DNA from: Melioribacter sp.
GTDB taxonomy: Bacteria > Bacteroidota > Ignavibacteria > Ignavibacteriales > Melioribacteraceae
Assembly: GCA_003155655.1 (NCBI GenBank)
Contig: PMDS01000062.1
Location: 1-44,280, forward strand
Direction of reading: 5' to 3'
DNA: 44,280 nt
Shown here: piece by piece, positions 1-8,910 of the stretch
Layout: each line of letters begins with the position of its first letter
How positions within the stretch are numbered: position 1 is the stretch's first letter
The notes under the pieces: generated by a model
The model's database searches: none
Seen by the model: only the letters and a program-made list of their open reading frames with translations
Told to the model about the DNA's origin: nothing
Position numbers and translations under genes: made by a program

Positions 1-76
1 AAATGACTTATTCAGCAACGACTATCTAATTAAAATCCTTCCTTTTTAATTGCTCAACATCACTAAATCAGTTCTT

Positions 77-99
77 ATATATCAAAAAATTTGATATAT
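77..99. other. Perfect AT-rich inverted repeat upstream of the DUF6600-like gene
   Basis: Two perfect 10-base arms (ATATATCAAA and TTTGATATAT) are separated by AAA, and a short T run follows on the + strand. It lies about 80 bases before the first gene. It could be the terminator of a gene left of the window or an operator. The sequence alone does not decide between them. Confidence 0.45.
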
Positions 100-176
100 T
101 TTCTTACCATTAAAAAAGTTGTAAAAAAAATACTCAAAAATTCCGGAAAGGAGTTAAAAAGTCAGGAGGATTAAAA

Positions 177-1538
177 ATGAAGAAGTTATTAAAGATTCTT
201 GCATTTATAGTAACCATTAATGCTGTATTTGCAATTCTTCCTCAACAAATATTTGCACAGCAAGAAGATGAAAGTTCTCAAGAGTTTTATAATCAACTTA
301 GTCCTTATGGCCGCTGGGTCAATGATCCTTCATATGGAAATGTTTGGTATCCATCAGTTGGGCAGGATTTCACTCCATATCTGACAAATGGAAATTGGGT
401 AAATACTGAATTTGGATGGACGTGGGTATCGAATTACGAATGGGGATGGGCTCCATTTCATTATGGACGATGGGATTATGACAATTTGAATAATTGGTTC
501 TGGGTGCCGGATAATGAATGGGCTCCGGCATGGGTTTTATGGAGAAGAGCGGAAGGCTATTATGGTTGGACTGCTATGAGACCCGGTTACACAATAAACG
601 GAAATTATAATTTACCTCATGAAAATTGGATATTTGTTAAAGACAATGATATTGACAGGCGTGATCTTGCCAAAATATTTGTGAGCAGAAGGAATAATTC
701 ATTAATCTATACTAATTCTGCATTTATTGATAGAGTTTACCGTGATAGAACGAGGCAGGAAGCTTATTTTGCAGGACCTAGTGCGGAAGATGTTCGCAGA
801 ACTATCGGCAGAGAAGTCAAAGTAGTAAAAATCTTGGAAAGAGATAAACCCGGACATAATTATGCTAATAACCAGTTTCAATTATACAGACCATTAATGC
901 ACCGCCTTGAAAGTGAACCTGTGAGATCTTCAGCAATCGAAAATTTCAGAGACGAAAGAAGAGCATCTGAACGGGAAATAGAAAGAGATAGGCAACAAAA
1001 AATTCAGCAGCAGCGGGAAAATAAAAATGCAAGAGATCTGACTCATTCAGTGAATAATTTAATAAAAACTATTACCGGGGGAAATACGGATCATAACAAA
1101 CCTGATAACAATACAAACAGAGGTCAGCAGCCATCATCTGGTAATCAAAATAATTCACAAAATTCCGGTCGTCAAAGAAATCCAGGTCAACCGAATACAA
1201 ATACAAATGCAAGTACCGGTCAGCAGCCCTCTTCAGGCAATCAAAATAATTCACAAAATTCCGGTCGTCAAAAGAATCCAGTTCAACCAAATAACAGTAC
1301 AAGCAAAGGTCAACAACCTTCATCAGGTAATCAAAACAGCGCATTAAATTCCGGTCAGCGTAGTAATGCAAATCAGCCAAATAATGCAAATAAACCTCAA
1401 CAGCAACCCGTTAATACTATATTGAAAGGGAATATTAATTCAGCCCCGCCTCAACAGAAAAACCCGAATACATCTAAAAATGATAGTAAGGATAACAAGA
1501 CAAAACAAGATAAAAAGGATGATAAAAAAGAAAAATAG
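177..1538 (+). CDS. Secreted Trp-rich DUF6600-like protein with Gln/Asn-rich repeat tail
   Basis: A 453-residue protein with an N-terminal signal peptide (residues 1 to about 28, ending near IFAQQ). Residues about 35 to 140 are dense in Trp/Gly/Pro repeats such as YGRWVND, FGWTWVSNYEWGWAPFHYGRW and NNWFWVPDNEWAPAWV without the full run being one motif; this pattern is that of the DUF6600 (YXWXW-repeat) family, whose function is not known. A charged, probably helical segment follows (about 250 to 290), then three Gln/Asn/Ser-rich repeats (316 to 406) and a Lys/Asp-rich tail ending KKDDKKEK. The ribosome-binding site AGGAGG at 163-168 sets the ATG. The disordered basic tail suggests an envelope protein with a tethering or sticky end; that is inference. 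Confidence 0.85.
   Translation: MKKLLKILAFIVTINAVFAILPQQIFAQQEDESSQEFYNQLSPYGRWVNDPSYGNVWYPSVGQDFTPYLTNGNWVNTEFGWTWVSNYEWGWAPFHYGRWDYDNLNNWFWVPDNEWAPAWVLWRRAEGYYGWTAMRPGYTINGNYNLPHENWIFVKDNDIDRRDLAKIFVSRRNNSLIYTNSAFIDRVYRDRTRQEAYFAGPSAEDVRRTIGREVKVVKILERDKPGHNYANNQFQLYRPLMHRLESEPVRSSAIENFRDERRASEREIERDRQQKIQQQRENKNARDLTHSVNNLIKTITGGNTDHNKPDNNTNRGQQPSSGNQNNSQNSGRQRNPGQPNTNTNASTGQQPSSGNQNNSQNSGRQKNPVQPNNSTSKGQQPSSGNQNSALNSGQRSNANQPNNANKPQQQPVNTILKGNINSAPPQQKNPNTSKNDSKDNKTKQDKKDDKKEK
1122..1394 (+). repeat. Three in-frame tandem repeats of about 87-96 bases
   Basis: Copies start at 1122, 1218 and 1308, each beginning with codons for GQQPSSGNQN. They encode 32, 30 and 29 residues. The first two are the closest; the third has diverged (NSALNSGQRSN). 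Unit length differs only by whole codons, so the reading frame is kept. Slippage or recombination would change tail length between strains. Confidence 0.8.
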
Positions 1539-1562
1539 GCAGGTATATAAGTTAAATTGCAT

Positions 1563-1614
1563 AAAAAAACCCGCATCCGTCATCCGTTAGCTAACGGAGA
1601 CGGAGCGGGTTTTT
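1563..1614. terminator. Long bidirectional terminator between convergent genes
   Basis: Arms AAACCCGC (1567-1574) and GCGGGTTT (1605-1612), then TCCGTC/GACGGA, then a perfect 16-base palindrome TCCGTTAGCTAACGGA at 1583-1598. The whole forms a stem of about 22 pairs with two single-A bulges and is flanked by an A run on the left and a T run on the right, so it works for transcripts from either side. The left arm contains a seven-base repeat (ATCCGTC, ATCCGTT). Confidence 0.9.
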
Positions 1615-1640
1615 ATGTAATACTAAAAATTCGTGAGTAA

Positions 1641-2000
1641 TTAATGCACACCAACAGCCATCCATTGTCCGCCAATTCCATAAAGTTTTGTATCTGCCCA
1701 GGTCCTTACTTGAACTAAAAATCCATCCCTCGAAACACTGAGGGTTCTAACTTCATAACGAACATTTGTTGTTTTTTCTGCATCAACTAAATCAACACAA
1801 ACTATCACTTCAGGTTTTACGTTAAAAGGTTTATCGAATGCAACTTCTTGCTGGAATACTCTTTCACCGTCATTTTTATCAAGTGTATAATCTTTCATAT
1901 GCCAATCAAATTTAAAAGTACCTGTCTGTACTATTGTTTGAGCAAAAGTTGATGCACTAAGAACAACAAAAAATACAACAAGAATTTTAGATATCTTCAT
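1641..2000 (-). CDS. Small secreted H-type-lectin-like protein
   Basis: 119 residues with a clear signal peptide (MKISKILVVFFVVLSASTFA, cleavage near FAQ). The mature part reads like a single H-type lectin domain: an N-terminal QTGTFKF strand, a central F-x-KPFNVKPEVIV segment, LVDAEKTTNVRY and an end with GFLVQVRTWADTKLYG and a WMAVG close. In that family the domain is a carbohydrate-binding six-stranded sandwich that often trimerises. I chose the ATG at 2000 rather than a TTG 12 bases upstream because GGAGG (2006-2010 on the + map, complement) sits at the right distance. It probably stands alone as a monocistron with its own promoter. Family assignment rests on pattern recognition only. Confidence 0.7.
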   Translation of the reverse strand: MKISKILVVFFVVLSASTFAQTIVQTGTFKFDWHMKDYTLDKNDGERVFQQEVAFDKPFNVKPEVIVCVDLVDAEKTTNVRYEVRTLSVSRDGFLVQVRTWADTKLYGIGGQWMAVGVH

Positions 2001-2051
2001 ATTATCCTCCAAGAAACAATTTAAGATTATTATTAATGTAATGATTAAAGT

Positions 2052-2080
2052 ATAATATTAAACTAATAAATAAGTTTCAA
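2052..2080 (-). promoter_or_regulatory. Sigma-70-like promoter of the lectin-like gene
   Basis: Read on the minus strand: TTGAAA (2075-2080), 17-base spacer, TATTAT (2052-2057). Transcription would start near 2045, about 45 bases before the ATG at 2000. Confidence 0.5.
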
Positions 2081-2123
2081 TACTTCAATTGTTATTAATT
2101 ATTCTCAGTCAAAATCAAATCGG

Positions 2124-2777
2124 TTAAACTTCCAGATTTGCAGCAAGAAATTTCATCAGTTCAGCCACTGTCTCAAAAATATAATCACTATTCATCTTTA
2201 AAACTTTGTCTTTTGCATAGCTGTCCCAAAGTACAGAAGCAATTTTAACACCTGCATTTCTTGCTGCAGTAACATCAGCCGGTGCGTCTCCAATCATAAG
2301 TACCTTTTCCCGGTTTAGATTATATGACTCTACAAACTTATTAATTCCTTCAGGCGATGGTTTGAATCCCTCAATGTCGTCGCCGGTTACTATCATATCA
2401 AAAAGGTCAATCACACCTATCTTTTCTAATGTAATCAATGATGATTTCCTGCCTTTGCCGGTGTAAATGGAAAGGGGGATGTTTTTTGATTTTATATACT
2501 TAAGTATTTCCTTAATTCCCGGGTAAATGTCTGCCAATAAGTGATGTTTTGCTTTATAAAATTCAAGATAATCTTTCCTGGCATCCTCAAAATCATCGTT
2601 CATCCAATCTTTAAGAATTACATCTTCAGTTGGGCCAAACATTGCAATAATTTCTTCGTCAGTTACCTTCTTATTTAGATATTTTTCAGTTACATGTCTG
2701 AATGTAGCAAAGATAAGTTCATTTGTGGATGTTAACGTTCCGTCAATATCAAAAATAAAGCCTTCAAAATTACTCAA
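2124..2777 (-). CDS. HAD-superfamily (phosphoglycolate-phosphatase-like) hydrolase
   Basis: 217 residues, the normal length for subfamily IA HAD phosphatases. Motif I is FDIDGTLT near residue 9 (nucleophile and acid Asp), motif II is the T of IYTGKG, motif III is the Lys of GFKPSPEG, and motif IV is MIGDAPADV with its acidic pair. A helical cap lies between motifs I and II. Such enzymes dephosphorylate small metabolites (phosphoglycolate, sugar phosphates or pyrophosphate); the substrate cannot be told from sequence. The start is 4 bases after the stop of the propeller gene, so the two are probably cotranscribed. Confidence 0.85.
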   Translation of the reverse strand: MSNFEGFIFDIDGTLTSTNELIFATFRHVTEKYLNKKVTDEEIIAMFGPTEDVILKDWMNDDFEDARKDYLEFYKAKHHLLADIYPGIKEILKYIKSKNIPLSIYTGKGRKSSLITLEKIGVIDLFDMIVTGDDIEGFKPSPEGINKFVESYNLNREKVLMIGDAPADVTAARNAGVKIASVLWDSYAKDKVLKMNSDYIFETVAELMKFLAANLEV

Positions 2778-2781
2778 ATAA

Positions 2782-3912
2782 TTACCTCGTCTTAATAATT
2801 AATAATGTTCCGGCTGTCGTTGAAATAATAAACGATTTATTATCAATCTTAATAAATGAATTGATTATTTCTCCGCCAAGATTCAAGAAAACCTTTTCTT
2901 TATATTTTTTATTGAGCGAAAATATAGACCCTTTTTGCACGAAATAAATATTGTTTTCATCTTCAATAACCGGGGGCGAATTTTCATCAAACTCGTCTTC
3001 CTGTTTAATTTCTTTAATCACTTTGCCTTTATCTGAAGAAAGGAGAGTGAATTTTCTATCATAAGATTTTATAAATAGAATTTTTTTATCATTCGATAAA
3101 CTTATATCCTGCAGAGCTTTTAGTTTTTCATTTTTCCAATCAAGCATTCCCAGTAGCAGGTCAATGCAGTAAACTTGGTTATTCTTTGAGACAGCAAATA
3201 CTTTCTTCCCGTCACATAATATTCTCGCATTTGAAAAGTCTGTATCCTCTTTTTCTTTCCACCGCCAAATAAGAAGTCCATTGCTGATATCGAGACAATA
3301 AATAAATCCATCAGGTCTTGTGAATAAGACCTTGTTTTCAATTATTGTAAGCTGGGAACTTATCTTTCCCTTTGTGTCAAAATTGTGCCAGTATTCCTGA
3401 AGTGTTTCAACATCAAAACAATATACTTTTCCTAAGGCTGTTCCAAATATTATTGCAGCTTTGGAATTACTTTGTTTGGGCATCATTAATTCATTGCTGC
3501 CGTTGTATTCTATCATGACAATATTTGTCGTGATTGAATCGTCAATTCCTATTGATTGAATTTGAATCCCGGAATTTACATCTCTAACGATAAGATCCCC
3601 ATTTAATGTCCCATAGACTAGCTGGCTGCCCGAAATTATTGGTTGCGAGACAATTTTACCGGATATATCATGTTTCCACAAAACTTTCCCATCTGGATCA
3701 ATGCAAGAGATTGTATCCTTTTCAATTGCTATAATTTTCCCGTCAGAAAAAACAGGCGCGGTTGTTAACGGCGAATTTAGTTTTAATAATGCAACAAGTT
3801 CATACAAAGAATCCGGCTTATTTTTAGAAATCTCATTTGTATTTTTTTGTTGTAGATATAATTTACTGGTTGAAGCAATTAAAAATATTATAAGCAATTT
3901 TTTTATCATCAT
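2782..3912 (-). CDS. Secreted PQQ-like beta-propeller repeat protein
   Basis: 376 residues with a hydrophobic N-terminus (MMIKKLLIIFLIASTSKLYL), probably a signal peptide or anchor. The body shows repeating propeller blades with phrases such as ISCIDPDGKVLWKHDISG, YCFDVETLQEYWHNF, IYCLDISNGLLIWRWK and YCIDLLLGMLDWKNE, where each blade closes with a Trp as in PQQ-like/BamB-type repeats. No enzyme residues for a PQQ dehydrogenase are seen, so a scaffold or binding role is more likely than catalysis. The start could be either of two adjacent ATGs; no good ribosome-binding site is present. It is first in a two-gene unit with the HAD hydrolase. Confidence 0.75.
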   Translation of the reverse strand: MMIKKLLIIFLIASTSKLYLQQKNTNEISKNKPDSLYELVALLKLNSPLTTAPVFSDGKIIAIEKDTISCIDPDGKVLWKHDISGKIVSQPIISGSQLVYGTLNGDLIVRDVNSGIQIQSIGIDDSITTNIVMIEYNGSNELMMPKQSNSKAAIIFGTALGKVYCFDVETLQEYWHNFDTKGKISSQLTIIENKVLFTRPDGFIYCLDISNGLLIWRWKEKEDTDFSNARILCDGKKVFAVSKNNQVYCIDLLLGMLDWKNEKLKALQDISLSNDKKILFIKSYDRKFTLLSSDKGKVIKEIKQEDEFDENSPPVIEDENNIYFVQKGSIFSLNKKYKEKVFLNLGGEIINSFIKIDNKSFIISTTAGTLLIIKTR

Positions 3913-4024
3913 CTGCCAAACTTTTCTATACCTAAATTAAGCAAATCATGTTACAAACTCATAAATGAATGAATTGTAATACCCTCTTCATTTTCATATA
4001 TTTTCGCACCAAAATTTGAAAAGT

Positions 4025-5818
4025 ATGATAAACATTCGCAATTTTTGCATTATAGCACATATAGATCACGGAAAATCCACGATAGCTGACTGCCTCCTGG
4101 AATTTACTCATACAATTTCACAACGCGAAGCAAAGGAACAATTACTTGATAGTCTTGATCTGGAACGTGAGCGTGGAATTACAATTAAATCGCATGCGAT
4201 CCAGATGAAATATCAGGCAAAGGATAACCAGGTTTATACATTGAATTTGATTGATACGCCCGGACATGTTGACTTTTCTTACGAAGTTTCTCGCTCTCTT
4301 GCTGCATGCGAAGGTGCTATATTGATTGTTGACGCTGCCCAGGGTGTTGAGGCGCAGACTATTAGTAATCTTTATATGGCTATTGATGCAGGGCTCGAAA
4401 TAATCCCGGTAATTAATAAAATTGACCTTCCTAGCGCAATGGCAGATGTTGTTAAGAAACAAATAGTTGATTTGATTGGCTGTAAGGATGAGGATATAAT
4501 ATTAGCCAGTGCAAAACAGAGAATAGGAATTGAACAGATCTTAGAATCAGTGGTTACACGTATTTCACATCCCAAAGGGGATGAAAATGCACCTCTGCAA
4601 GCACTGGTTTTTGACTCCGTTTTTGATTCTTACCGCGGCGCGGTGGCTTACATACGTGTATTTAACGGGGTCATTAAGGAAAAAGATGAAATAAAATTTT
4701 TTATTAATGATCAGAGGCTTCTTGCAGAAGAAGTTGGAACGTTGCGGCTTGCAAGAATTAGGACGGGTGAACTTAAAGCCGGAAATGTCGGTTATTTAAT
4801 TGCCGGGATAAAAGAAATTCATGAAACAAAGGTTGGAGATACAGTAACTCATTTCAGAAATGGAGCAGAAAACCCCTTACCCGGATATAAAGATATAAAG
4901 TCTATGGTTTTCAGCGGCCTTTACCCTACCGATACCGATGAATATGAAAATCTGCGTGAAGCACTTGATAAATTCCGCTTAAATGATTCTGCGCTGAATT
5001 ATACACCGGAAACATCAGTAGCGCTTGGATTTGGTTTCCGCTGCGGGTTTCTTGGAATGCTTCATATGGAAATTGTACAGGAGCGTTTGGAACGCGAGTA
5101 TGATCAATCTATCATTACAACCCTTCCAAACGTTGAATACTGGGTATTCAAGCGTAATGGTGAAAAAATCGTAGTTGATAACCCGGCAGATATGCCTGTA
5201 GTTGGGGATATTGAACATGTAGAAGAACCTTATGTTAAAGCTCAAATAGTTACTCCTAGTGAATATGTTGGGAACTTAATGCAGCTTGCAATTGAAAAAA
5301 GAGGTGTCTATAAAAACACTACGTATATTGACCCAACGCGCGCAGATATTGAATTTGAATTTCCGCTCGCAGAAATTATTTTTGATTTCTATGATAAGTT
5401 AAAATCAATTTCCCGCGGGTATGCTTCATTTGACTATGAATTTATCGGTTACCGGGAATCTGATTTGGTCAAAATTGAAATACTGCTTAATGGTGAAAAA
5501 GTTGACGCTCTTTCAATAATAGTTCATGAAAAGAAATCTTACAGCTGGGGATTAAAAGTTTGTTCCAAGCTGAAAGATTTAATTCCGCGCCAGATGTTTG
5601 AAATTTCAATTCAGGCTGCAATCGGATCTAAGGTAATTTCAAGAACAAATGTTAAGGCATTACGCAAAAATGTTCTTGCCAAATGTTATGGCGGTGATAT
5701 TACTAGAAAGAGAAAACTTCTTGAAAAGCAAAAAGAAGGAAAGAAAAGAATGAAGCAAGTGGGAAATGTTGAAATTCCACAGGAAGCATTCTTAGCTGTA
5801 TTACAAATTGATGATTAA
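4025..5818 (+). CDS. lepA: Elongation factor 4 (LepA), ribosome back-translocase GTPase
   Basis: 597 residues from the ATG at 4025, the family's usual size. G1 is AHIDHGKST near residue 15, switch II region [14 protein letters not shown]3 DTPGHVDF, G4 NKIDLPSA. Elongation-factor domains II, III and V follow, then the LepA-specific C-terminal domain ([19 protein letters not shown]). A TTG nine bases upstream is also open, but the protein start [14 protein letters not shown] matches the family best. LepA binds stalled or mistranslocated ribosomes at the membrane. It is followed by lepB, the classic lepA-lepB order. Confidence 0.97.
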   Translation: MINIRNFCIIAHIDHGKSTIADCLLEFTHTISQREAKEQLLDSLDLERERGITIKSHAIQMKYQAKDNQVYTLNLIDTPGHVDFSYEVSRSLAACEGAILIVDAAQGVEAQTISNLYMAIDAGLEIIPVINKIDLPSAMADVVKKQIVDLIGCKDEDIILASAKQRIGIEQILESVVTRISHPKGDENAPLQALVFDSVFDSYRGAVAYIRVFNGVIKEKDEIKFFINDQRLLAEEVGTLRLARIRTGELKAGNVGYLIAGIKEIHETKVGDTVTHFRNGAENPLPGYKDIKSMVFSGLYPTDTDEYENLREALDKFRLNDSALNYTPETSVALGFGFRCGFLGMLHMEIVQERLEREYDQSIITTLPNVEYWVFKRNGEKIVVDNPADMPVVGDIEHVEEPYVKAQIVTPSEYVGNLMQLAIEKRGVYKNTTYIDPTRADIEFEFPLAEIIFDFYDKLKSISRGYASFDYEFIGYRESDLVKIEILLNGEKVDALSIIVHEKKSYSWGLKVCSKLKDLIPRQMFEISIQAAIGSKVISRTNVKALRKNVLAKCYGGDITRKRKLLEKQKEGKKRMKQVGNVEIPQEAFLAVLQIDD

Positions 5819-5822
5819 TTTT

Positions 5823-5857
5823 TCGTCTTACGTCTAACGTTTGACGTTTCACGATTT
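5823..5857. repeat. Five tandem seven-base units between lepA and lepB
   Basis: TCGTCTT, ACGTCTA, ACGTTTG, ACGTTTC, ACGATTT run head to tail with exact period 7. The middle 18 bases (5830-5847) are also nearly self-complementary. The array fills almost the whole intergenic gap. It resembles the short tandemly repeated heptamers known from cyanobacteria; whether it does anything to the lepB transcript is not known. Confidence 0.7.
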
Positions 5858-5871
5858 AAAGAGAAGGTATT

Positions 5872-6789
5872 ATGTCAATATTTAAAAAAGAAGAAAAAAA
5901 AGGATTAAAAAAACCGGTTATTAAATCTCAAAACCAGAAGTTTTGGGAATTCTGGAAAAATTTGTTGTTTGCAGCGATTGCAGCGTTTTTAATTAAAACT
6001 TTTTTGATTGAAACTTCGCGCGTACCAACCGGTTCAATGGAAAAAACTATTTGGGTAGGAGATTTTCTCTTTGTAAATAAATTTATATACGGTTCATCCT
6101 CACCAAGAAATATTCCGTTTACAAACGTTTCGCTTCCGTATTTCCAGATGCCGGCAATACGTGATCCGCATCGCGGAGATATTGTTGTTTTTGAATATCC
6201 TGGCGACAGGGATGAACTCGTGCCGACAGAATTAAATAACTACGTAAAAAGATGCATTGGTGTACCCGGTGATACAATTGAAGCTGTGGATAAGGTTGTT
6301 TTTGTAAACGGCAAAGAAGCCCCGCGCGCTCCGCAAATTCAATATATTAACAATTATGTTACTCCTAAGGGTATTGCAAATCCTCGCATTTTTCCAAAAG
6401 GTGGCAATTTTAACGAGGATAATTATGGCCCTGTAATTGTTCCTAAAAAGGGAGATGTAATTAATCTTTCACTGGATAACATTGAAGCGTGGAGAACAAT
6501 AATTGACCGCGAGTTTGAAAATCGTGTTGTTACTGTTGAAGGTGATCGAATAATGATTGAAGGTAAACCGGTAAAATCTTATACATTGAAAAAAGATTAT
6601 TATTTTATGATGGGTGATAACCGAGATGACAGTGCAGACAGCCGCTTCTGGGGTTTTGTTTCCCGCGATAAAGTTATTGGCGAGGCATTCATGATTTATT
6701 GGTCGTGGGATCCAAGTATTTCATTCTCGGATTTTTTCAACCTTCTGGGCTCTGTTAGACTTGGCAGAATTGCTAAATTAGTTCATTGA
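5872..6789 (+). CDS. lepB: Signal peptidase I
   Basis: 305 residues. A single N-terminal membrane segment (about 28 to 45, LLFAAIAAFLIKTFLI) is followed by the catalytic Ser55 in ETSRVPTGSMEKTI and Lys126 in NYVKRCIGVPGD, the Ser/Lys dyad of the family. The late motif GDNRDDSADSRFWGFV (about 244) is the conserved box E. It removes N-terminal signal peptides after Sec or Tat export at the outer face of the inner membrane, so it serves the many secreted proteins in this window. An insertion of about 60 residues after the Lys box makes it longer than the smallest family members. ATG has GAGAAGG upstream. Confidence 0.97.
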   Translation: MSIFKKEEKKGLKKPVIKSQNQKFWEFWKNLLFAAIAAFLIKTFLIETSRVPTGSMEKTIWVGDFLFVNKFIYGSSSPRNIPFTNVSLPYFQMPAIRDPHRGDIVVFEYPGDRDELVPTELNNYVKRCIGVPGDTIEAVDKVVFVNGKEAPRAPQIQYINNYVTPKGIANPRIFPKGGNFNEDNYGPVIVPKKGDVINLSLDNIEAWRTIIDREFENRVVTVEGDRIMIEGKPVKSYTLKKDYYFMMGDNRDDSADSRFWGFVSRDKVIGEAFMIYWSWDPSISFSDFFNLLGSVRLGRIAKLVH

Positions 6790-6813
6790 GTTTTTATAAA
6801 ATTATTTTTATTT

Positions 6814-6856
6814 AAGAGTGCGTTTTAAGGGAAGTTATTTCTTAGCGCACTTTTTT
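6814..6856 (+). terminator. Intrinsic terminator after lepB
   Basis: Arms AGTGCG (6817-6822) and CGCACT (6846-6851) with weak inner pairing, followed by a T run (6851-6856). It lies 25 bases after the lepB stop and separates lepA-lepB from the subtilase. Confidence 0.75.
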
Positions 6857-6900
6857 GTTGAATTTATTGTTCTATTGCTGTATTCAATTTTGAGGATATA

Positions 6901-8892
6901 ATGAATAAACTGATTCTTCTTTTTCTTTTTTTAGCTGTAACTTTTTACACTTCTGCTCAAACCAAGTATATGATTTATTTTAAGGATAAAGGAATTACTT
7001 CTTCAACTGCACTTCAGAAATCTTCGTCGCTTTATAAAATAGCCGAGCAGTCTCTAGATCCAAGGGCAATTGAAAGAAGAAAACAAGTAATGGGAGAAAA
7101 TTATATTACTTTTGAAGATTTACCGGTTAATCAGAATTATATTGAACAGTTAACTTCATTAAACATAAAGATTGAAAACCAGCTTAAATGGTTTAATGCT
7201 GTCTCTGCATATCTCACGGATAATCAGGTTAACGCTCTAAATAAACTACCTTTTATTGAAAAAATAGAGCCGGTAAAAATATTTCATTACAAAAATGAAC
7301 CAATTATTCAAGGTGGTTCGCTGTCAGTTCCAAAAGGATCATTGGAGAAAACTACTTCATTAAATTATGGCGGTTCATTTACTGAGAATAATCTGTCAGA
7401 TATCCCGGCAGTTCATGATTTAGGAATTAAAGGAACCGGTGTTTACGTAGGTATTCTTGATGATGGTTTTTCATATCACACTTACAACGCGCTGAAAAAT
7501 CTTAAAGTTGTTCACGAACATGATTACGTGCATAATCTTAGCACAGTTTCCAATCAGAGCGGGCATGGCTCAAGTGTTTTTTGTCTTATGGCGGGTTATG
7601 ATCCCGGTAATGCAATTGGACCGGCTTATGATGCACAATTTTTCCTCGCTGAGACTGAAAATAGCTCCAGTGAAACTCACGTTGAGGAAGACAACTATGC
7701 GGCAGCACTGCAAGATATGGAAGCTGCCGGAGTTCAGATAACAAGCAGTTCATTAGGATATGCAATTTTTGATGCTGGTCAAGTTTCTTATACCTATGCT
7801 GATATAAATGGAAACACTGCAATTTGTACTCAAGCTGCAAATTTAGCTTTTACAAGAGGAGTTCTTTCTTTTACTGCATCAGGGAATGAAGGATCATATT
7901 GGGGAACTGGAAAGGGTGGAATTCAAACACCCGCAGATGCTTTTAATATTATTGCGGTTGGTGCCGTTGATTCTCAAAATAAAATGGCAAGTTTTAGCAG
8001 TCGTGGTCCAACCTCTGATGGCAGAATCAAACCTGAAATTGTTGCAATGGGGCAAAATAATTATATTGCACAAGGAGGGGGTAGTTATAGTTATGGTGAT
8101 GGAACATCATTTGCAACACCAATTGCCGCAGGTATTGGAGCTTTGTTAAAATCATGCTGGCCAAATTTAACAAATCGTCAAATGAGAAAAATAATTATTG
8201 AATGCGGTGATGATACTTTAACGCCAAATAATGATCGAGGTTGGGGATTAATTTCAGCTAAAAGAGTTATTGCATATCCAAATTTAGATTCGGTTAATAA
8301 TTATTATCTTTTAAATAAGATATTTATTGATGCTAATGGAGTAAATTCATCAACTGTCAGATTGAATTATAGAGTAGGTTCTTCTTCATCATTCCAAACA
8401 GTTGCAATGAATTATGATGGCACTTTGAAATACAATTATACTTTGCCAGCTTCCAATAGCGGTGACATAGTTGAATTTTATTTCACATATCAAAATAATA
8501 ATGGCAGTTTGATAAGTGAACCTTCATCTAAAAATTATAATTTTATTTATGGTAATCTTTTAATAGGCGTTATAGAAAGTAATACAAGACAAACAATACC
8601 AACTCAATTTTCGTTGATGCAGAATTTTCCCAATCCTTTTAACCCAAGCACTGTTATAAACTATGAACTTCCGATTGGCACTCATGTTACATTAAAAGTA
8701 TATGATATACTCGGCAGGGAAGTAGCAACTTTGGTTGACGAATATCAGCAAGCCGGAAAATATAATTCTCAATTCTCAACCTTGCCTACCGACAGGAAGG
8801 TTCTCAATTCTAAATTGTCTTCATCGGTTTATTTTTACAGACTGCAGGCTGGTGATTATATGGCTACTAAAAAAATGTTGTTAATTAAATAA
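6901..8892 (+). CDS. Secreted S8 (subtilisin-like) serine peptidase with T9SS type A sorting domain
   Basis: 663 residues. Signal peptide 1 to 20 (ending SAQ), a propeptide-like region to about 130, then the S8 catalytic domain: Asp187 in VGILDDGF, His222 in SGHGSS, oxyanion Asn329 in ASGNEG and Ser403 in DGTSFATP. A beta-rich linker follows, then from about 570 the sorting domain with NFPNPFNPST, LKVYDILGREVATLVDE and a closing MATKKMLLIK. The domain directs export through the type IX system and is removed at the surface. The linker just before the last strands is unusual because it encodes a palindromic DNA insert (see the repeat at 8766). GAGG precedes the ATG. The O-methyltransferase follows 18 bases later. 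Confidence 0.95.
   Translation: MNKLILLFLFLAVTFYTSAQTKYMIYFKDKGITSSTALQKSSSLYKIAEQSLDPRAIERRKQVMGENYITFEDLPVNQNYIEQLTSLNIKIENQLKWFNAVSAYLTDNQVNALNKLPFIEKIEPVKIFHYKNEPIIQGGSLSVPKGSLEKTTSLNYGGSFTENNLSDIPAVHDLGIKGTGVYVGILDDGFSYHTYNALKNLKVVHEHDYVHNLSTVSNQSGHGSSVFCLMAGYDPGNAIGPAYDAQFFLAETENSSSETHVEEDNYAAALQDMEAAGVQITSSSLGYAIFDAGQVSYTYADINGNTAICTQAANLAFTRGVLSFTASGNEGSYWGTGKGGIQTPADAFNIIAVGAVDSQNKMASFSSRGPTSDGRIKPEIVAMGQNNYIAQGGGSYSYGDGTSFATPIAAGIGALLKSCWPNLTNRQMRKIIIECGDDTLTPNNDRGWGLISAKRVIAYPNLDSVNNYYLLNKIFIDANGVNSSTVRLNYRVGSSSSFQTVAMNYDGTLKYNYTLPASNSGDIVEFYFTYQNNNGSLISEPSSKNYNFIYGNLLIGVIESNTRQTIPTQFSLMQNFPNPFNPSTVINYELPIGTHVTLKVYDILGREVATLVDEYQQAGKYNSQFSTLPTDRKVLNSKLSSSVYFYRLQAGDYMATKKMLLIK
8766..8814. 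repeat. Palindrome flanked by heptamer repeats inside the subtilase gene
   Basis: Two TTCTCAA units (8766-8772, 8773-8779) run into a hairpin with arms AACCTTGCCT (8778-8787) and AGGAAGGTT (8794-8802), 9 pairs with one bulged G and loop ACCGAC. TTCTCAA (8801-8807) and TTCTAAA (8808-8814) follow. It encodes NSQFSTLPTDRKVLNSK in the sorting domain, where related domains normally have a shorter loop. Confidence 0.65.
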
Positions 8893-8910
8893 TCTAATTA
8901 AAGAATAAAA

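Noticed and set aside
2782-3912. Quinoprotein dehydrogenase
   Set aside because: Only the propeller repeat pattern is present; no PQQ-binding or catalytic residues are apparent and the protein is short.
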